A stretch of 64,000 bases of DNA from Ktedonobacter racemifer DSM 44963 (GCF_000178855.1 NZ_ADVG01000003.1:558001-622000); one strand, 5' to 3'; shown: positions 1-10,843, counted from the stretch's first letter. Notes: generated by a model not told the origin, from the sequence alone. Program-made: numbers and translations.

Positions 1-14
1 GTGATCATTCCACC

Positions 15-39
15 ACCCCGCTTGTCCTACAAGTGGGGT
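15..39. terminator. Terminator-like hairpin near the left edge
   Basis: ACCCC-G-CTTG, a 5-nt loop, then CAAG-T-GGGGT form a 9-bp stem with one mismatch. There is no clear T-run, so it could equally be the end hairpin of an IS200/IS605-type element, which look alike. The rest of 1-293 shows no convincing gene on either strand. Confidence 0.4.
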
Positions 40-293
40 AGTTTGCTATGTCTAAGCGTCAAAGTGTCATGAATGCACACTTTGGTCAGGATCTTAGCCC
101 GACCTCAAAATCCGCTTAGCGCCAAATTATGCTTGCATAAAGTCGTGTTGCTCCAGAAGCGTTCTCTAAGAGATACGCGCCATTTTATACGAGATCGGAA
201 TTGTCACAGGGGCAGCCAGACATCCATGCCGGGCCTGCCCATCCTTCGTGATCTTCCAGGTCAATAGGAGCACAGGCAGACAAAACGATGGTT

Positions 294-752
294 CTATCGA
301 GCACCATCGCCGTAGGAGAACGCTTTTTCAGAGCCGGGATCATCCTTTGCCCCTGAGACGAGCAGTTCAGCGACCACTTGCAGCAGCGTTTCCAGTTCAA
401 AAGGTTTCTGCAGCGTTCTGAGGTGCTTTTTGCCGCTGACTTCCTGTGGCGTATCCGCACTCATCAGAAGAATAGGGATGTGCTCAAGCTTTTCTCGGCT
501 CCTCAGCCAGTCCGCCAGTTCCAGACCGTTCATTCCGGGGAGATGGTAATCCAGGAGCACTAACGCGGGGGCATCCGTTTGCAGGATACTTTGCGCCATC
601 TCTCCACTGAGGACATGGGACGCCTCATAGGCTTCCTCCTCCTCCTCCTGGAGTGCTTCCAGCAGGAGATCGCCCAGGATGGGATCATCTTCGACAATGA
701 GAATACGCTTGCGGCGAGTCCGTTCACGACCTGCCTGCGGGCTCTTACACAT
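294..752 (-). CDS. Single-domain response regulator (receiver only)
   Basis: 152-residue CheY-like receiver that would accept phosphate from a histidine kinase and signal by protein contact, since no output domain follows. Visible landmarks are the acidic pair in ILIVEDD (about residues 21-23), the phospho-acceptor Asp68 in LLDYHLPG and the conserved Lys116 in LQKPFE. The start at 752 is chosen because GGAGGAAAG lies just upstream; longer readings run back through the kinase gene without domain content. It overlaps the 3' end of the upstream kinase gene by 8 bp, so the two are surely co-transcribed and translationally coupled, and are probable cognate partners. A run of glutamates (about 36-40) is unusual for this fold. 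Confidence 0.88.
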   Translation of the reverse strand: MCKSPQAGRERTRRKRILIVEDDPILGDLLLEALQEEEEEAYEASHVLSGEMAQSILQTDAPALVLLDYHLPGMNGLELADWLRSREKLEHIPILLMSADTPQEVSGKKHLRTLQKPFELETLLQVVAELLVSGAKDDPGSEKAFSYGDGAR

Positions 753-2694
753 TTCTTTCCTCCTTCGTGTTTCTGAGACGCTTTTCCCGCGAAGCGGCAA
801 GGGGGAACGTGATGTGAAAGGTGGATCCTTTTCCCCTCTCGCTTTCGACCCGAATCGTTCCCCCATGGTGCTTGACAATCTCCGAAACAATATACAAACC
901 CATTCCGAGTCCTGGAAAGGCACGCTGCTGGAGAGGTACCGCCCGGTAGAATCGTTCAAAAATCCTCCCTTGCAGCTCTCGTGGGATCCCAATCCCCTGA
1001 TCGCGTATACTGATCGTGACCGCCTCAGCCGAGGTGGTGAGTGTCACTTCGATCTGCGGAGCGTCTGGAGCATATTTGATCGCATTGCTGAGCACATTCA
1101 GAAACACTTGTGCGAGCCGATCTCGATCTCCGACCACAAAAACGGGTGGTGCGGCATGCTGGACCACAATGGTATGGGTCGTTTGTATGTGCTGAAGAAC
1201 GTCCATGACTTCCTTTAGCATCGCATCCAGATCGACCATCTCGTGAGCATATTCCAGCTTCCCGGCCTGGATGCGCGAGAGGTCGAGTAACTCGTCGACC
1301 AGGCGGGTGATGGCATTGAGTTGTCCTTCCATGCGAGCACACACCACCTCCACATTGGACAGATCTTGTTTCCCGAGCTTCTTGCACAAAAGCTGGGTTT
1401 GCAGCTTCAAGGAGGCAAGGGGGGTCTTCAGTTCATGGCTGGCCATGCCCAAGAAGGCATCTTTGCGCTGATCCAACTCCTGGCGAGCAGAATTATCCAG
1501 CACAAAGCCAACCCCTTGCAGCACCTGATCATGAAAGGCGACGCCTCCCAGTAAGACGGGAAGGTGACTGCCGTCTTTACACACCAGTTCGGTTTCAAAA
1601 GGGGTCGTGCAGTGTTGCGCGACCACATCCTGGTAGACCTGGTGGGAAAAGGAGGCAGCGGGTGGGCGAGTCATGGTTGCCCAGCGCACATTCCGCTGCT
1701 GCAGGTCTTCTCGACGATAGCCGGTCATCTGGAGAAACGTGGCATTCGCATCCACAATCGCATCGTCTTCGGCGAGAAAGATCCCGATGATGCTAGAGTT
1801 CATCAGGAGGTTCACGCGTTCCTGGCTCAGGCGCAAGGCCTCTTCCGTCCGTTTCTGGTCATCGATATCCGTGCAGGTGCCAAACCACTTGACGATCTGG
1901 CGGGTGTCATCGCGCACCGGCATGGCGCGGACTAAGAACCAGCGATATCCCCCCGTTTGGCCCTCCTTGAGACGCTCATAGGGCTCACCTGTTTCGAGCG
2001 CCTGATGCCAGACCATCAGGGTGTGCTGATACTCGTCAGGATGCAAAAACTGACTCCATCCATCGCCCAATGCCTGTTCTGGGGAGGAGCCAGTATAGTC
2101 ATACCACTGGCGATTCCAGTACTCAACCAGGCCATCTGACGACGTCGTCCACACGAGTTGTGGCACCGTTTCGGCCAACACGCGCCAGTTCTCCCGGCTT
2201 TCTTTGAGCTGCTGCTCCGCCCGTTTCTGGCCCTCGATGTCGGCACAGGTGCCAACATAGTTGAGGATGGTGCCCTGACTGTCTTTGTGCGATGTTGCTT
2301 GCAGAAGGAACCAGCGATAGGCTCCCGTCGTGCCCTGGCGCAGGCGCAGTTCCGCTTCATACGGCTCGCCAGTTTGGACGGCGTTCTGCCACACCAACAG
2401 GACGCGTTGCCGGTCATCGGGATGTGTATACTGCAACCACCCATCTCCCTGCTCCTGTTCGGTGCTCGTGCCGGTATAGTCGCGCCAGCGTTTGTTCGTG
2501 TAAGCAACCGAACCATCAGGTCGGATGAGCCAGACACATTGGGGAAGAGCATCAATCGCCGCATGCCACTCTTCCATTACCTTATACTTTGTTTCTTTGA
2601 TTGTGGACACCATACTGTCATTTTCCCTTTCACGTACCTCATCCCTGACGAAGAATCTCTCCTGCCCCGATTGGGCAAGGGCATCATCCATCAC
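745..2694 (-). CDS. Soluble three-PAS sensor histidine kinase
   Basis: About 650 residues. Three consecutive PAS/PAC modules (roughly 45-155, 170-280, 290-400), the first two with PAC-like ends (YVGTCADIEGQKRAE, WFGTCTDIDDQKRTE). Then a HisKA dimerisation domain with H-box MASHELKTPL and a HATPase domain with N-box NVLSNAIKYA, G1 DQGIGIP, F-box FERFYR and G2 GLGMGLYI. No membrane segment is seen, so a cytoplasmic input is likely. The reading begins with GTG-ATG; an internal ATG (MVSTIKETK, near 2613) is preceded by a GAAAGGGAAA stretch and may be the real start. The gene overlaps the downstream receiver gene. The sensed signal cannot be read from sequence. Confidence 0.9.
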   Translation of the reverse strand: MMDDALAQSGQERFFVRDEVRERENDSMVSTIKETKYKVMEEWHAAIDALPQCVWLIRPDGSVAYTNKRWRDYTGTSTEQEQGDGWLQYTHPDDRQRVLLVWQNAVQTGEPYEAELRLRQGTTGAYRWFLLQATSHKDSQGTILNYVGTCADIEGQKRAEQQLKESRENWRVLAETVPQLVWTTSSDGLVEYWNRQWYDYTGSSPEQALGDGWSQFLHPDEYQHTLMVWHQALETGEPYERLKEGQTGGYRWFLVRAMPVRDDTRQIVKWFGTCTDIDDQKRTEEALRLSQERVNLLMNSSIIGIFLAEDDAIVDANATFLQMTGYRREDLQQRNVRWATMTRPPAASFSHQVYQDVVAQHCTTPFETELVCKDGSHLPVLLGGVAFHDQVLQGVGFVLDNSARQELDQRKDAFLGMASHELKTPLASLKLQTQLLCKKLGKQDLSNVEVVCARMEGQLNAITRLVDELLDLSRIQAGKLEYAHEMVDLDAMLKEVMDVLQHIQTTHTIVVQHAAPPVFVVGDRDRLAQVFLNVLSNAIKYAPDAPQIEVTLTTSAEAVTISIRDQGIGIPRELQGRIFERFYRAVPLQQRAFPGLGMGLYIVSEIVKHHGGTIRVESERGKGSTFHITFPLAASREKRLRNTKEERNV

Positions 2695-2975
2695 GTCTCG
2701 CCAGCGTTTCTGCAGGAGAATGACCTCTGACCATCGAAGTATACTGGAAAAAAGAGGAGAAAATCAGGGCTAGAAAGAGGCATGATCAGGAAGCAGTGAC
2801 AGGCACGAAAGTGTTGTCCACTGAAGCGCATGCGCAGGGGTACAGCTCATCAGGAGAACGATGCCCGCGCGACAAGGCGCAGAGGCCTCCTCCCGGTGTT
2901 GGGTCAAAGCGTTTGCGCAAAGATGAACCTGCTTGCTCCAAAAAGCAAAGGAGATGCAAGAAAGGAAGAACTCTC

Positions 2976-5769
2976 ATGGACCGCAAGAACAATGGGTCCC
3001 ACAGCAACACGCCTGAGCCCATCCCACACTCGTTTCTTGATCCGCTGCTTGCAACCAAGTTCCTTCCCCCGACCTCCTCTCATAAGATCATTGCTCGCCC
3101 CCATCTCCTGGCCCTGCTCAATGCTGGCCTTCGTCAACGCCTCATTCTCATCGCCGCCGCCGCTGGCTTTGGGAAGACCACACTGCTTGCTAGCTGGATT
3201 CGTTCGCTTCCCCCCGGTCACCCGCCAGTGGCCTGGGTGTCGCTTGACGCAGGCGACAACGCCCCCTTTCGGTTTTGGACCTATGTGCTGACGGCGCTGG
3301 AACACTGTCAGCCCGGGCTCTCGCTGCTGCCTTTTGCGGCCCTGCACGATACCCCGCAACCCTCCTGGCAAACGATGATCACGGAACTAATCAATGGCCT
3401 TGCGAAGCTGCGCGAATCCCTGGTGCTGGTGCTGGACAATTATGAGGAGATTACAGAGCCAGCGATCCACGCCCTGCTTTCCTCGCTGCTCACGCACCTG
3501 CCACCTACTCTCTGTGTGGTGCTGGCAACACGGACGGATCCCCCTTTTTCCCTTGCTCGGCTGCGTGCTCGGGCACAGATCCTGGAATTACGCAACGAGC
3601 AGTTGCGTGCAACCAGCGAGGAGATGACTGCCTTTCTGCACGATGTAATGGATCTTCGGCTTCCCGAGCAGAACATCCAGGACGTGGACGCACGCCTGCA
3701 GGGCTGGTGGGCGGGCATGCAAATGGCGGCGCTCGCCGTTAAGGGGAAGGCGCCCCCTCACGATCTGCTGCAAGTGTGCCAGGGAAACCAGCCCGATCTT
3801 TTCGAGTATCTGGTGCAGGAGGTGCTGAACCGCCAGCCCGAGCAGGTGCAGACTTTCCTCCTGCGAACGTCCATCCTCCCTCGCCTGTGCAACTCCCTGT
3901 GTAATGCGGTCCTGGAGCAGCAGGACAGCCAGCTTTTCCTGGAGGAAATAGAACGGGCCAATCTCTTTTTGAGTCCCTTGGATGACCAGCGCCAGTGGTA
4001 TGCCTACCACCCCCTCTGGGCCTCGGTCCTACGTGCTCAGTTGGAGCAAACTGCTCCCACCGAGGCGCTGCTACTGCATCTGCGGGCCAGTCAGTGGTAT
4101 GCCGCACATCAGATACGCAGCGAAGCGATCCAGCACGCGCTGCAGGCGCACGAGTGGTCCTGGGCAGCGTGGCTTCTGGAACAGATCCCTAGTCAGGACA
4201 TCTGGGGTCGGTTCAAGGACGCGTTGCTCCGTTCCTGGATTGAGCAACTTCCCCGCGAGGTCGTGCGCGAGCGACCTCGTTTATGCCTGGCCTCTGCCCA
4301 GAGCCTGTTCTGGATCGCGCCTCCTGAGGTCATCGAAAGCTGGGTGCGCGATGCCAGAAGCGCCTGGACACGAGTCCATCAGCGGGAAGAACAGACCGGT
4401 AGTGTGCGAGGCAGATACGAACCAGAGGCACCCACATCTCTGCTGGGAGAAATCGCCGCCTTGCAGGCCACAATTGCCAGCTTCCATCATGGGGATGCAG
4501 GAGCAACGCGAGCTTTCTGCCAGGAGGCGCTCACCCATCTTGAGGAGCAGCAGTGGAGAACACGGCTCCAGATGACGTTTGCCCAGGCTCGGGCGAACAT
4601 AGCTCAGGGAGATATCGAGCGTGCGACGCAGCAACTGCAAGCCGGATTGAGCCGGATCAAAGCGGAGGGGGATCGAGTACTCGAGAGTATCTACTTGTGC
4701 GAGGCAGTCTGGGAAAAAATGCTGGCGGGGAAATTGCACCTGGCATGGCAATGGAGCCAGCAGGCGATCCACGCGCTCCAAACCCTTGAGGGGTATCTCC
4801 CAGCTCAGGTATGTTGGCCCTATACCTATCAAGCCAGGATCTTGCATGACTGGAACCGCTTAGAGGACCCTGGCTGAACAGGCGATCCAGCTGGGCGAAC
4901 AGACCGAAACGCTGGCGTTTTTACCTGTCGGATATACCATATTGTTGCGACTTGCTCTCTCGCAAGGGAGATGGGAGGAAGCCAGAAAGGTCTCGCAACA
5001 ACTCGAATACGTCGGGAGAATCATGGCATCGCCGTATCGCGTAGTTGTCTGGGGCTACGTCGATCAGATGCGTTTCTGGCTGGCATGTGGCGACCTGGAA
5101 CGGGCACGACGCTGGGTAAGAGATCTCCAGCGGGAAGCGCCGCTGGTTTCTCCTCTGGCTCTGGAGCGGCAAAGCGTTGCGTTCGTCCGCCTGCTGCTTG
5201 CCGAATCTCAACCGGAGCAGGCCTTGGGCCTGCTTACCCCCCTGGTAGAACGGGCCACAGCCACGCAGCGGTGGTACCAGGTGCTGGAAATGTGGCTTTT
5301 GCAGGCGCAGGCGTATCAGATGCTCCATCGGCAGCGAGAGGCATTGGCACGGCTTTCGCAAGCGGTGCATTTAGGCGCATCCGAAGGCTACATCCGTCGC
5401 TTTGTGGACGAAGGAACACGTATAGCTGCATTACTCTCCCAACTCAGAGAACAGGAGTCCCAGGAGAAAGATTTCCCGTATCTGGAGACGCTGTTGCGTG
5501 CGTTCAGCCAGCAACCGGTAGCCCAACCACCCCGCCTGAAAAGCGAGCCATCCCCGACGTTGCTGGACCCGTTGAGCGAGCGCGAACAGGACGTGTTACA
5601 CCTGCTCGCACGCGGTGCCTCGAACCAGGAGATCGCGGAAACATTGGTGCTTGCCATCGACACCATTAAGCATTATGTCAGTAATATCCTCAGCAAACTC
5701 GAAGTCACCAATCGCACCCAGGCGGCTGCACGAGCGCGGGCTCTTGGTCTCCTTTCCCAGGAAGAGTAA
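2976..5769 (+). pseudogene. MalT-like LuxR-family ATPase regulator, frameshifted
   Basis: A large STAND-type activator in two frames. The first part (2976-4877) carries the P-loop AAAAGFGKTTLLASW and the ATPase region. The second (open from about 4864, continuing to 5769) carries TPR-like helical repeats and a C-terminal LuxR HTH (LSEREQDVLHLLARG ... NQEIAETL). The reading LEDPG-stop joins smoothly to TLAEQAIQLGEQ in the +1 frame near 4861-4870, so one indel breaks a gene of about 930 codons. Start chosen at ATG 2976 behind AAAGGAAG. In this family the ATPase binds an inducer and the HTH activates transcription. It may be a true pseudogene or a sequence error; everything else in it looks intact. 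Confidence 0.85.
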
Positions 5770-5837
5770 GCCTTTTTGCAACACAACTTTGGCGGTTGCG
5801 CTCTTTAAAGGCGAGGGAATGCGCTTTCTCGAATAAG

Positions 5838-6699
5838 GGTATTGTCAACTTGCTGAAAAGCTGGCATACTGAATTTCATGAATACATCAACACCTGCTCC
5901 ATCTGCTTCCCTTTACAAAGGTTTTCGCTTTCCACCTGAAATTATCAGTCATGGCGTCTGGCTCTATTTTGCTTTTCGCTCAGTTTTCGTGATGTGGAAG
6001 AGCTTCTGATGCAACGTGGGATTGTCGTCACCTATGAAACCGTGCGACAATGGTGCCTCACATTTGGTCAAACGTATGCTAACGAGTTGCGTCGTCGTCG
6101 CCCCCGTTGTGGCGACAAGTGGTATATGGATGAGATGCTTCTCACCATTCGTGGCAAGAAGCACTCCCTCTGGCGAGCAGTGGATCAGGACGGCAATGTG
6201 CTCGATATTCTTGTCCAAAGCCGACGCAACAAAAAAGCGGCGAAACGCTTCTTTCGTAAACTGCTGAAAGGACTCCAATACGTCCCTTGTGTCATCATCA
6301 CTGATAAGCTCAGAAGTTACGGGGCGGCGAAACGCGAGATCCTGCCTGGTGTGGAGCATCGTCAGCACAAACGCTTGAACAATCGAGCAGAAAACTCACA
6401 CCAACCCACCCGACTGCGCGAAAGGAAGATGAGGCGCTTCAAATCAACCAGACAGGCCCAACGCTTTCTCTCCGCTGATCGCGCCCCATTGCTGGGCATT
6501 TTCAACCGCGACGGCACCGTTTGCGTGCCGGAGAATACCGTACCATTTTCCAGGACCGCTTCCAGCAATGGAATGAGGTGGCTGGAGTCAAGCAGATTGC
6601 ATAACGATCTATCTTCCCCAGTATTTCACTGCCTTGCCGTCTTTTTCTCCTTTATAGCTCAATAATACACTGCATTCCTACAAGCAAGTTGACAATACC
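5838..6699. mobile_element. IS6-type insertion sequence, degenerate
   Basis: 862-bp element with perfect 17-bp terminal inverted repeats (GGTATTGTCAACTTGCT at 5838-5854, its complement at 6683-6699). The size and GG ends fit IS6-family elements. The 8-bp flanks (CGAATAAG on the left, AATGCTAT on the right) do not match, so no target duplication is visible and the copy is old or rearranged. It sits between the broken MalT-like gene and the next kinase. Confidence 0.85.
5878..6604 (+). pseudogene. IS6-family DDE transposase, two frameshifts
   Basis: The N-terminus (from ATG 5878) reads KGFRFPPEIISHGVWLYF, then shifts frame near 5975-5985 to continue LSFRDVEELL. The catalytic core KWYMDEMLLTIRGKK contains the first Asp and VIITDKLRSYGAAK the second. 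A second shift near 6500 restores the typical C-terminus (QPRRHRLRAGEYR ... FQQWNEVAGV), ending at 6604. All of the IS6 transposase can be recognised across three frames, so the protein is not made as one chain. The element could only move if supplied with transposase in trans, which its perfect ends would still allow. Confidence 0.85.
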
Positions 6700-6843
6700 A
6701 ATGCTATCTAGAACTGAAAAATCCGGGAAATATGGATATCGTGCTAGCCACAGCAGAGCAAAATACAGTATTATAGATAAAAGGCTGTGCTTTTAAAGGG
6801 ATACGTCGGGCATATCATTCAGAAAGGAGAAAGGAAAAGTCAG

Positions 6844-8505
6844 ATGTTCATTCGCCGCACATTTACGGGGAAAAGCAGGGAAGCGCACTCTGAAAAAATG
6901 CGTAGCGTAGAACAACGCTTTCGTACGCTTGTCGAATTTAGTTCAGAGGGCATCAGGCTTCTCGATCTCCATGGGCAGGTCCTTTACACGAATACCACCG
7001 CCGCACAACTACTCAACCAGTCCTCCTCCAACACGCTATCTATTAGCCTCTATGATGTCCTCTCTCACATTGATAAGCAAGCAGTAGCTAAGGCTTTTGA
7101 ACGGGCTACTACTGCTCCAGGCCTATCGGCAAAGGCGCAGTATAGCATCACTCAGGCCGATGGAACCACGCGCTGGCTAGAAGAAACCTACGTCAACAGG
7201 CTCAATGTACCGGACCTGGCAGCCATTGTTGCTACATTGCGCGATATTACTGAGCAAAAACAGGCTGAGCTAGAGCGAGAAACCAGGCTACAAGAAAGGG
7301 GGTATGTACTAGCACAAATACAGCAGATACAGACAGAAGAGGCACGCCTGCAATTACAAGATTTTGTACAAAAACTGGTTATCGAGCAGGATATGTTGCG
7401 CGAGCGCGAGGCACAGGCTCGTACAACTGCCGAACTGACTTCAGACTACGCCTATGCCTACCACTTCCGCCCCGATGGGACGATTAAGCGAGAGTGGACT
7501 ACCAGCGCCTTTATGGCTTTGACGGGTTTTGAACCCGAGGAGTTCGACGAACGCGGCTGGGAGCAGTTCATCCATCCAGATGATAAAGAACAGGTTGAGG
7601 AGCGCCTGCGAACCGTGCTTGCGGGCTTATCCGATGTGCGCGAGTGGCGCACCACAACCAAGCAGGGTGAGATACTCTGGCTACGCGACTACTGCCGCCC
7701 TATACTCGATCCGGAAACGGGTGAGGTCGTGCGCGTCTACGGCGCAGTCCAGGATATCACCCAGCGTAAAGAGGCTGAGCAGCAGAAAGATGATTTCATT
7801 GGCATGGCGGGTCATGAGTTACTGACGCCTCTTACCTCAGTCAAAGCATATGTACAGCTTGCGCGACGCGGCTTGCAACGCCTGGCCGATCCAAACTTTA
7901 GCGAGACGGAGAACATAACCCGAATCGATGACCTGCTTGAGCGGATAGAGCACCAGGTGCAGGTTCAGACGCGCCTGATAAGCGACCTGCTCGATGTCTC
8001 GCGCATCACTGCCAATAATTTAGAGTTGCATTTTGATGTCTGCGACCTGGTCAAGGTCGTACGAGAGGTAGTCACCGATCAACAAGCTGTCAACATCAAC
8101 CGACCCTTTAATCTTAAGCTACCCGAGGCCGACACGCTGCCAGTCATTGCCGACGCAGACCGGATAGGGCAGGTACTCAATAACTATCTCACTAACGCAC
8201 ACAAATACTCAGATGATAATAAACCTATCGAGGTGCGCCTGGAGATAGAGCGTGAGTTTGTGCGTATCTCGGTTCAGGACGAGGGGCCAGGCCTGACGCC
8301 CTATGAGCAGCAGCGTATCTGGGAGCGCTTCTATCAGACTCCAGACAAGAAGATCCAGCATGGGCAACGCCCCGGCCTGGGCCTGGGCCTCTACATCTGC
8401 CAGACCATCATCAGCAAGCATAATGGGAAGGTTGGAGTCACAAGCCAGCGTGGCACAGGCTCGACCTTCTGGTTCACGCTGCCCATAATTCAGCAAGGCG
8501 ATTGA
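6844..8505 (+). CDS. PAS-domain sensor histidine kinase
   Basis: About 553 residues from the ATG at 6844, which follows AGAAAGGAGAAAGG; an upstream start at 6787 is also open. Two PAS modules are separated by a coiled-coil-like, Glu/Gln-rich stretch. The first is around residues 20-135, the second around 200-320 and ends VYGAVQDITQRKEAE. Then HisKA with H-box MAGHELLTPLTS, and HATPase with N-box LNNYLTNAHKYS, G1 DEGPGL and G2 GLGLGLYICQ. It looks cytoplasmic. No response regulator gene is adjacent, so it is an orphan kinase. The next gene is convergent. Confidence 0.9.
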   Translation: MFIRRTFTGKSREAHSEKMRSVEQRFRTLVEFSSEGIRLLDLHGQVLYTNTTAAQLLNQSSSNTLSISLYDVLSHIDKQAVAKAFERATTAPGLSAKAQYSITQADGTTRWLEETYVNRLNVPDLAAIVATLRDITEQKQAELERETRLQERGYVLAQIQQIQTEEARLQLQDFVQKLVIEQDMLREREAQARTTAELTSDYAYAYHFRPDGTIKREWTTSAFMALTGFEPEEFDERGWEQFIHPDDKEQVEERLRTVLAGLSDVREWRTTTKQGEILWLRDYCRPILDPETGEVVRVYGAVQDITQRKEAEQQKDDFIGMAGHELLTPLTSVKAYVQLARRGLQRLADPNFSETENITRIDDLLERIEHQVQVQTRLISDLLDVSRITANNLELHFDVCDLVKVVREVVTDQQAVNINRPFNLKLPEADTLPVIADADRIGQVLNNYLTNAHKYSDDNKPIEVRLEIEREFVRISVQDEGPGLTPYEQQRIWERFYQTPDKKIQHGQRPGLGLGLYICQTIISKHNGKVGVTSQRGTGSTFWFTLPIIQQGD

Positions 8506-8524
8506 GCCCATGCCAGCATAGACC

Positions 8525-9001
8525 CTATAGAGGGATGGTATACCACTCGGAGGCGATAGTCAGGCCTGCGTCGCTTAGCATGGAGCGTTTGTCGTGGTCA
8601 AGGTGGGCGCAGACAACGACGATCTGGGCCGCGCCTCGCTGTTTTGCCTCCTCCATAACGGCCTCCAATAATTTTCGCCCGTAATGCAGCCAGTCCTCGT
8701 GCGCTGCGACACAAAAATCATCGACACTACACGTCAGGCCGGGTACGTCATAGACAGGCGGCGAGGGTACAAAATTCGCGATTCCGAAGCCAATGACCTC
8801 TCCGTCTCGCTCATAAACCAGTGTAACGATATTTTCACGCTGAACTAGCTGCGCGAACCAGGCGCTCTGCTTCTCGCGCGCATCCGTAGCAGGTTTCCAA
8901 AAGACAGGCTGATAGTCTGCATACTCCTGGCGCCTCTGCTCCGCGAGATCAAGCATACGTGACACATCGTCAGCGCTAGCATTCCTGATGGTTTCGCTCA
9001 A
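8525..9001 (-). CDS. GNAT-family N-acetyltransferase
   Basis: 158 residues. Opens TIRNASADDVSRMLDL, the usual first strand and helix of GNAT proteins, and has the central acetyl-CoA segment VDDFCVAAHEDWLHYGRKLLEAV followed by AQIVVVCAHLD and the late strand ASEWYTIPL. The canonical R/Q-x-x-G-x-G/A loop is replaced by EDWLHYGR, so cofactor binding is slightly atypical. The acceptor substrate is unknown. The start appears to be TTG (9001), with GAGAAGC upstream. Ends 20 bp from the convergent kinase gene. Confidence 0.8.
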   Translation of the reverse strand: MSETIRNASADDVSRMLDLAEQRRQEYADYQPVFWKPATDAREKQSAWFAQLVQRENIVTLVYERDGEVIGFGIANFVPSPPVYDVPGLTCSVDDFCVAAHEDWLHYGRKLLEAVMEEAKQRGAAQIVVVCAHLDHDKRSMLSDAGLTIASEWYTIPL

Positions 9002-9083
9002 AATCGCTTCTCACTTTCACTGGCAGAGCGCGGGTGATACAGAAAGCATCATCCGTGCTCTTACTGATTAAAAAAGCAAACGT

Positions 9084-9572
9084 CTAAGCAGGACACTCAT
9101 CGAGGACGGGATCTGGAGTAACCTGCGTTCCTTCGGGGGCGGGAAAGGGCTGTTTGAAGGTAAAGGCAAAGGCTGAGGGGCCGTGAGCTTGCAGATGCTC
9201 CAGGCGCGCCTTCGCCTCTGTGACTGACGGTATATGCCCTTCTAGCACCCACCAGAGCGTGGTGTATACGCCTTCGAAGCGCTCAAACCACTGCCGGCGC
9301 TGCTGCAAGACCTGGCGATGCGCGCTGGTATAGACATAATCCGCAAGCGCCGGAAGCGACGCCCAGACCGAGAGATTGACCAGGATTGCATTATCATCAA
9401 AGGGGCGAATGGCGGTGGCGTCGTCCTCCTCAGACTGCAAACGCCAGATAAAACCAGGGCTATGATCTGCCAGGGCATTAATTGGATCAAGCTGGGCAAC
9501 AAATTCCGCCATCAGGGGATCGCTCAGGGGGGCGCGCATACGCGCAACATTGACCTGGGCCAGGTGGTACAT
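9084..9572 (-). CDS. DUF3291 domain protein
   Basis: About 162 residues. MYHLAQVNVARMRAPLSDP at the start, GFIWRLQSEE, and NLSVWASLPALADYVYTSAH are typical of the DUF3291 family, a dimeric alpha-beta barrel related in fold to antibiotic-biosynthesis monooxygenases. The family has no established reaction. The ATG at 9572 is preferred, because AAGGAG sits 6 bp before it; a GTG 15 bp upstream is open. Stand-alone gene. Confidence 0.8.
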   Translation of the reverse strand: MYHLAQVNVARMRAPLSDPLMAEFVAQLDPINALADHSPGFIWRLQSEEDDATAIRPFDDNAILVNLSVWASLPALADYVYTSAHRQVLQQRRQWFERFEGVYTTLWWVLEGHIPSVTEAKARLEHLQAHGPSAFAFTFKQPFPAPEGTQVTPDPVLDECPA

Positions 9573-9827
9573 GTACAACTCCTTCACACTTGAGGCTTTA
9601 TTCTAGATATATTTATACATAGCAATAGTATACAACAATGCCTGTATAGCCTCCTGAGAAGCAGCCGCTCAATATTTGGAGAGCAAGTAGTAAATGCCTT
9701 ACCAAGTGAGCAGGTCTGGCCATCAAACGTGGAACATTGCCCCGAATGTTGAGCACCGAGACACACGTTTCCTGGGAAAACCGCTCTTCATCTGGCTTCT
9801 TTCACCAAAAACTTGTAAATAGCAATG

Positions 9828-10342
9828 CTACCTCTTTTGCACCTTCATTCCCAATTGTTGCATCTCATATTCCAGTGTCTCTGGCAGACCCTGCTCCAAC
9901 GTGCGCGGCGCATAGCCCAGTTCTCGCTGGGCCTTCTCGTTGCTGCCCAGGTAGCTGACACCCGCGCTGCTGCGGATGCTCTCCGCGCTGTAGGGTTCTG
10001 GCAGCGGGAACATGGCATCAAGGAGTCCGATCATCGAGGCTAGTGCCTTCATCATCCGGGGTGCTGGATGCAGACGCGGGGCTCGCACGTCGCTGATCTG
10101 TTCTTCCAGGGCGAATGCTTCAATCACGCTGTACTTCGGCCCGGCAATGATATAGCTCTCGCCAACTTTCCCTCGTTCCATGGCCAGCAGATGCTCGTGC
10201 GCCGTATCATCCACATGTGTCCAGCAATATGTCGTGCCGCTGGCGTGCGCGCCAACGTGATGACCTCATGCCCTGCCGCAAGCAGTTGCCGTACCACGCG
10301 CCCGCCGATAAAGCCGGTGGCGCCCGTCACAAAATATTTCAT
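9828..10342 (-). pseudogene. NAD-dependent epimerase/dehydratase, internally deleted
   Basis: The N-terminus MKYFVTGATGFIGGRVVRQLL is a textbook Rossmann start of the extended SDR family. After about 38 residues the frame runs into a segment that in full-length relatives lies much later (THVDDTAHEHLLAMERGK ... ESYIIAGP), and the ordinary C-terminus (YLGSNEKAQRELGYAPR) follows in another frame. Roughly half of the usual 320-340 residues, including the Tyr-x-x-x-Lys catalytic motif, is missing. The gene is therefore dead: a deletion plus frameshift around 10210-10240. Confidence 0.8.
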
Positions 10343-10456
10343 GCGACATTCGACTCCTTTGATGCCTCGTCAAAACCCTTTTCGGGGGCACATGAATCTC
10401 ATGGCGCCCCCTGTGGGTTGAGCAAGGCTACCGGATCTTTCATGGTCACCAAATCG

Positions 10457-10843
10457 TTAGGGGCGAGGTGGGAATCCCGCTGGCTCAAACACTTCGATGA
10501 GGTTGCCTGAAGGATCTTCAATCCAGATTTGCTGCCCTCCTGGCCCCTTGACAATGTCATCTCGACGGAAGGATACCCCTGCCTGTTTGAGCGTCTCCAT
10601 CACGGCTGGCAGATGCTCCACCTCGATGACCAGGCGGTTCCAGCCGCCTGGGGAGGGGCGCTGCCCGTCAGGCAGAGAGCGGGCCCCAGAGCTTTGCGGG
10701 CCGCTGAGCAGGAGATGGAGATCTCCTCGCGTCACTAAGGCCATCGCCGGACTGGCGTTGTGTTCCAATGTAAATCCCAAATGGCGCGTGTAGAAGGTGA
10801 TCGCTTGATCTACATCCTCAATCATATAGCGAATGCGTGCCAT
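10457..10843 (-). CDS. VOC (glyoxalase/bleomycin resistance) family protein
   Basis: 128 residues from the ATG at 10843, behind AAAAGGAGAAAG; the open frame extends 27 bp further upstream. ARIRYMIEDVDQAITFYTRHLGF and the C-terminal GGQQIWIEDPSGNLIEVFEPA are the two repeated beta-alpha-beta-beta-beta modules of the vicinal oxygen chelate fold. The glutamate in LIEVFEP would be a metal ligand. Substrate unknown; such proteins act as dioxygenases, glyoxalases or drug-binding proteins. Confidence 0.8.
   Translation of the reverse strand: MARIRYMIEDVDQAITFYTRHLGFTLEHNASPAMALVTRGDLHLLLSGPQSSGARSLPDGQRPSPGGWNRLVIEVEHLPAVMETLKQAGVSFRRDDIVKGPGGQQIWIEDPSGNLIEVFEPAGFPPRP

Noticed and set aside
5829..6707. 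Target-site duplication around the IS6-type element
   Set aside because: The 8-bp flanks CGAATAAG and AATGCTAT are unrelated.
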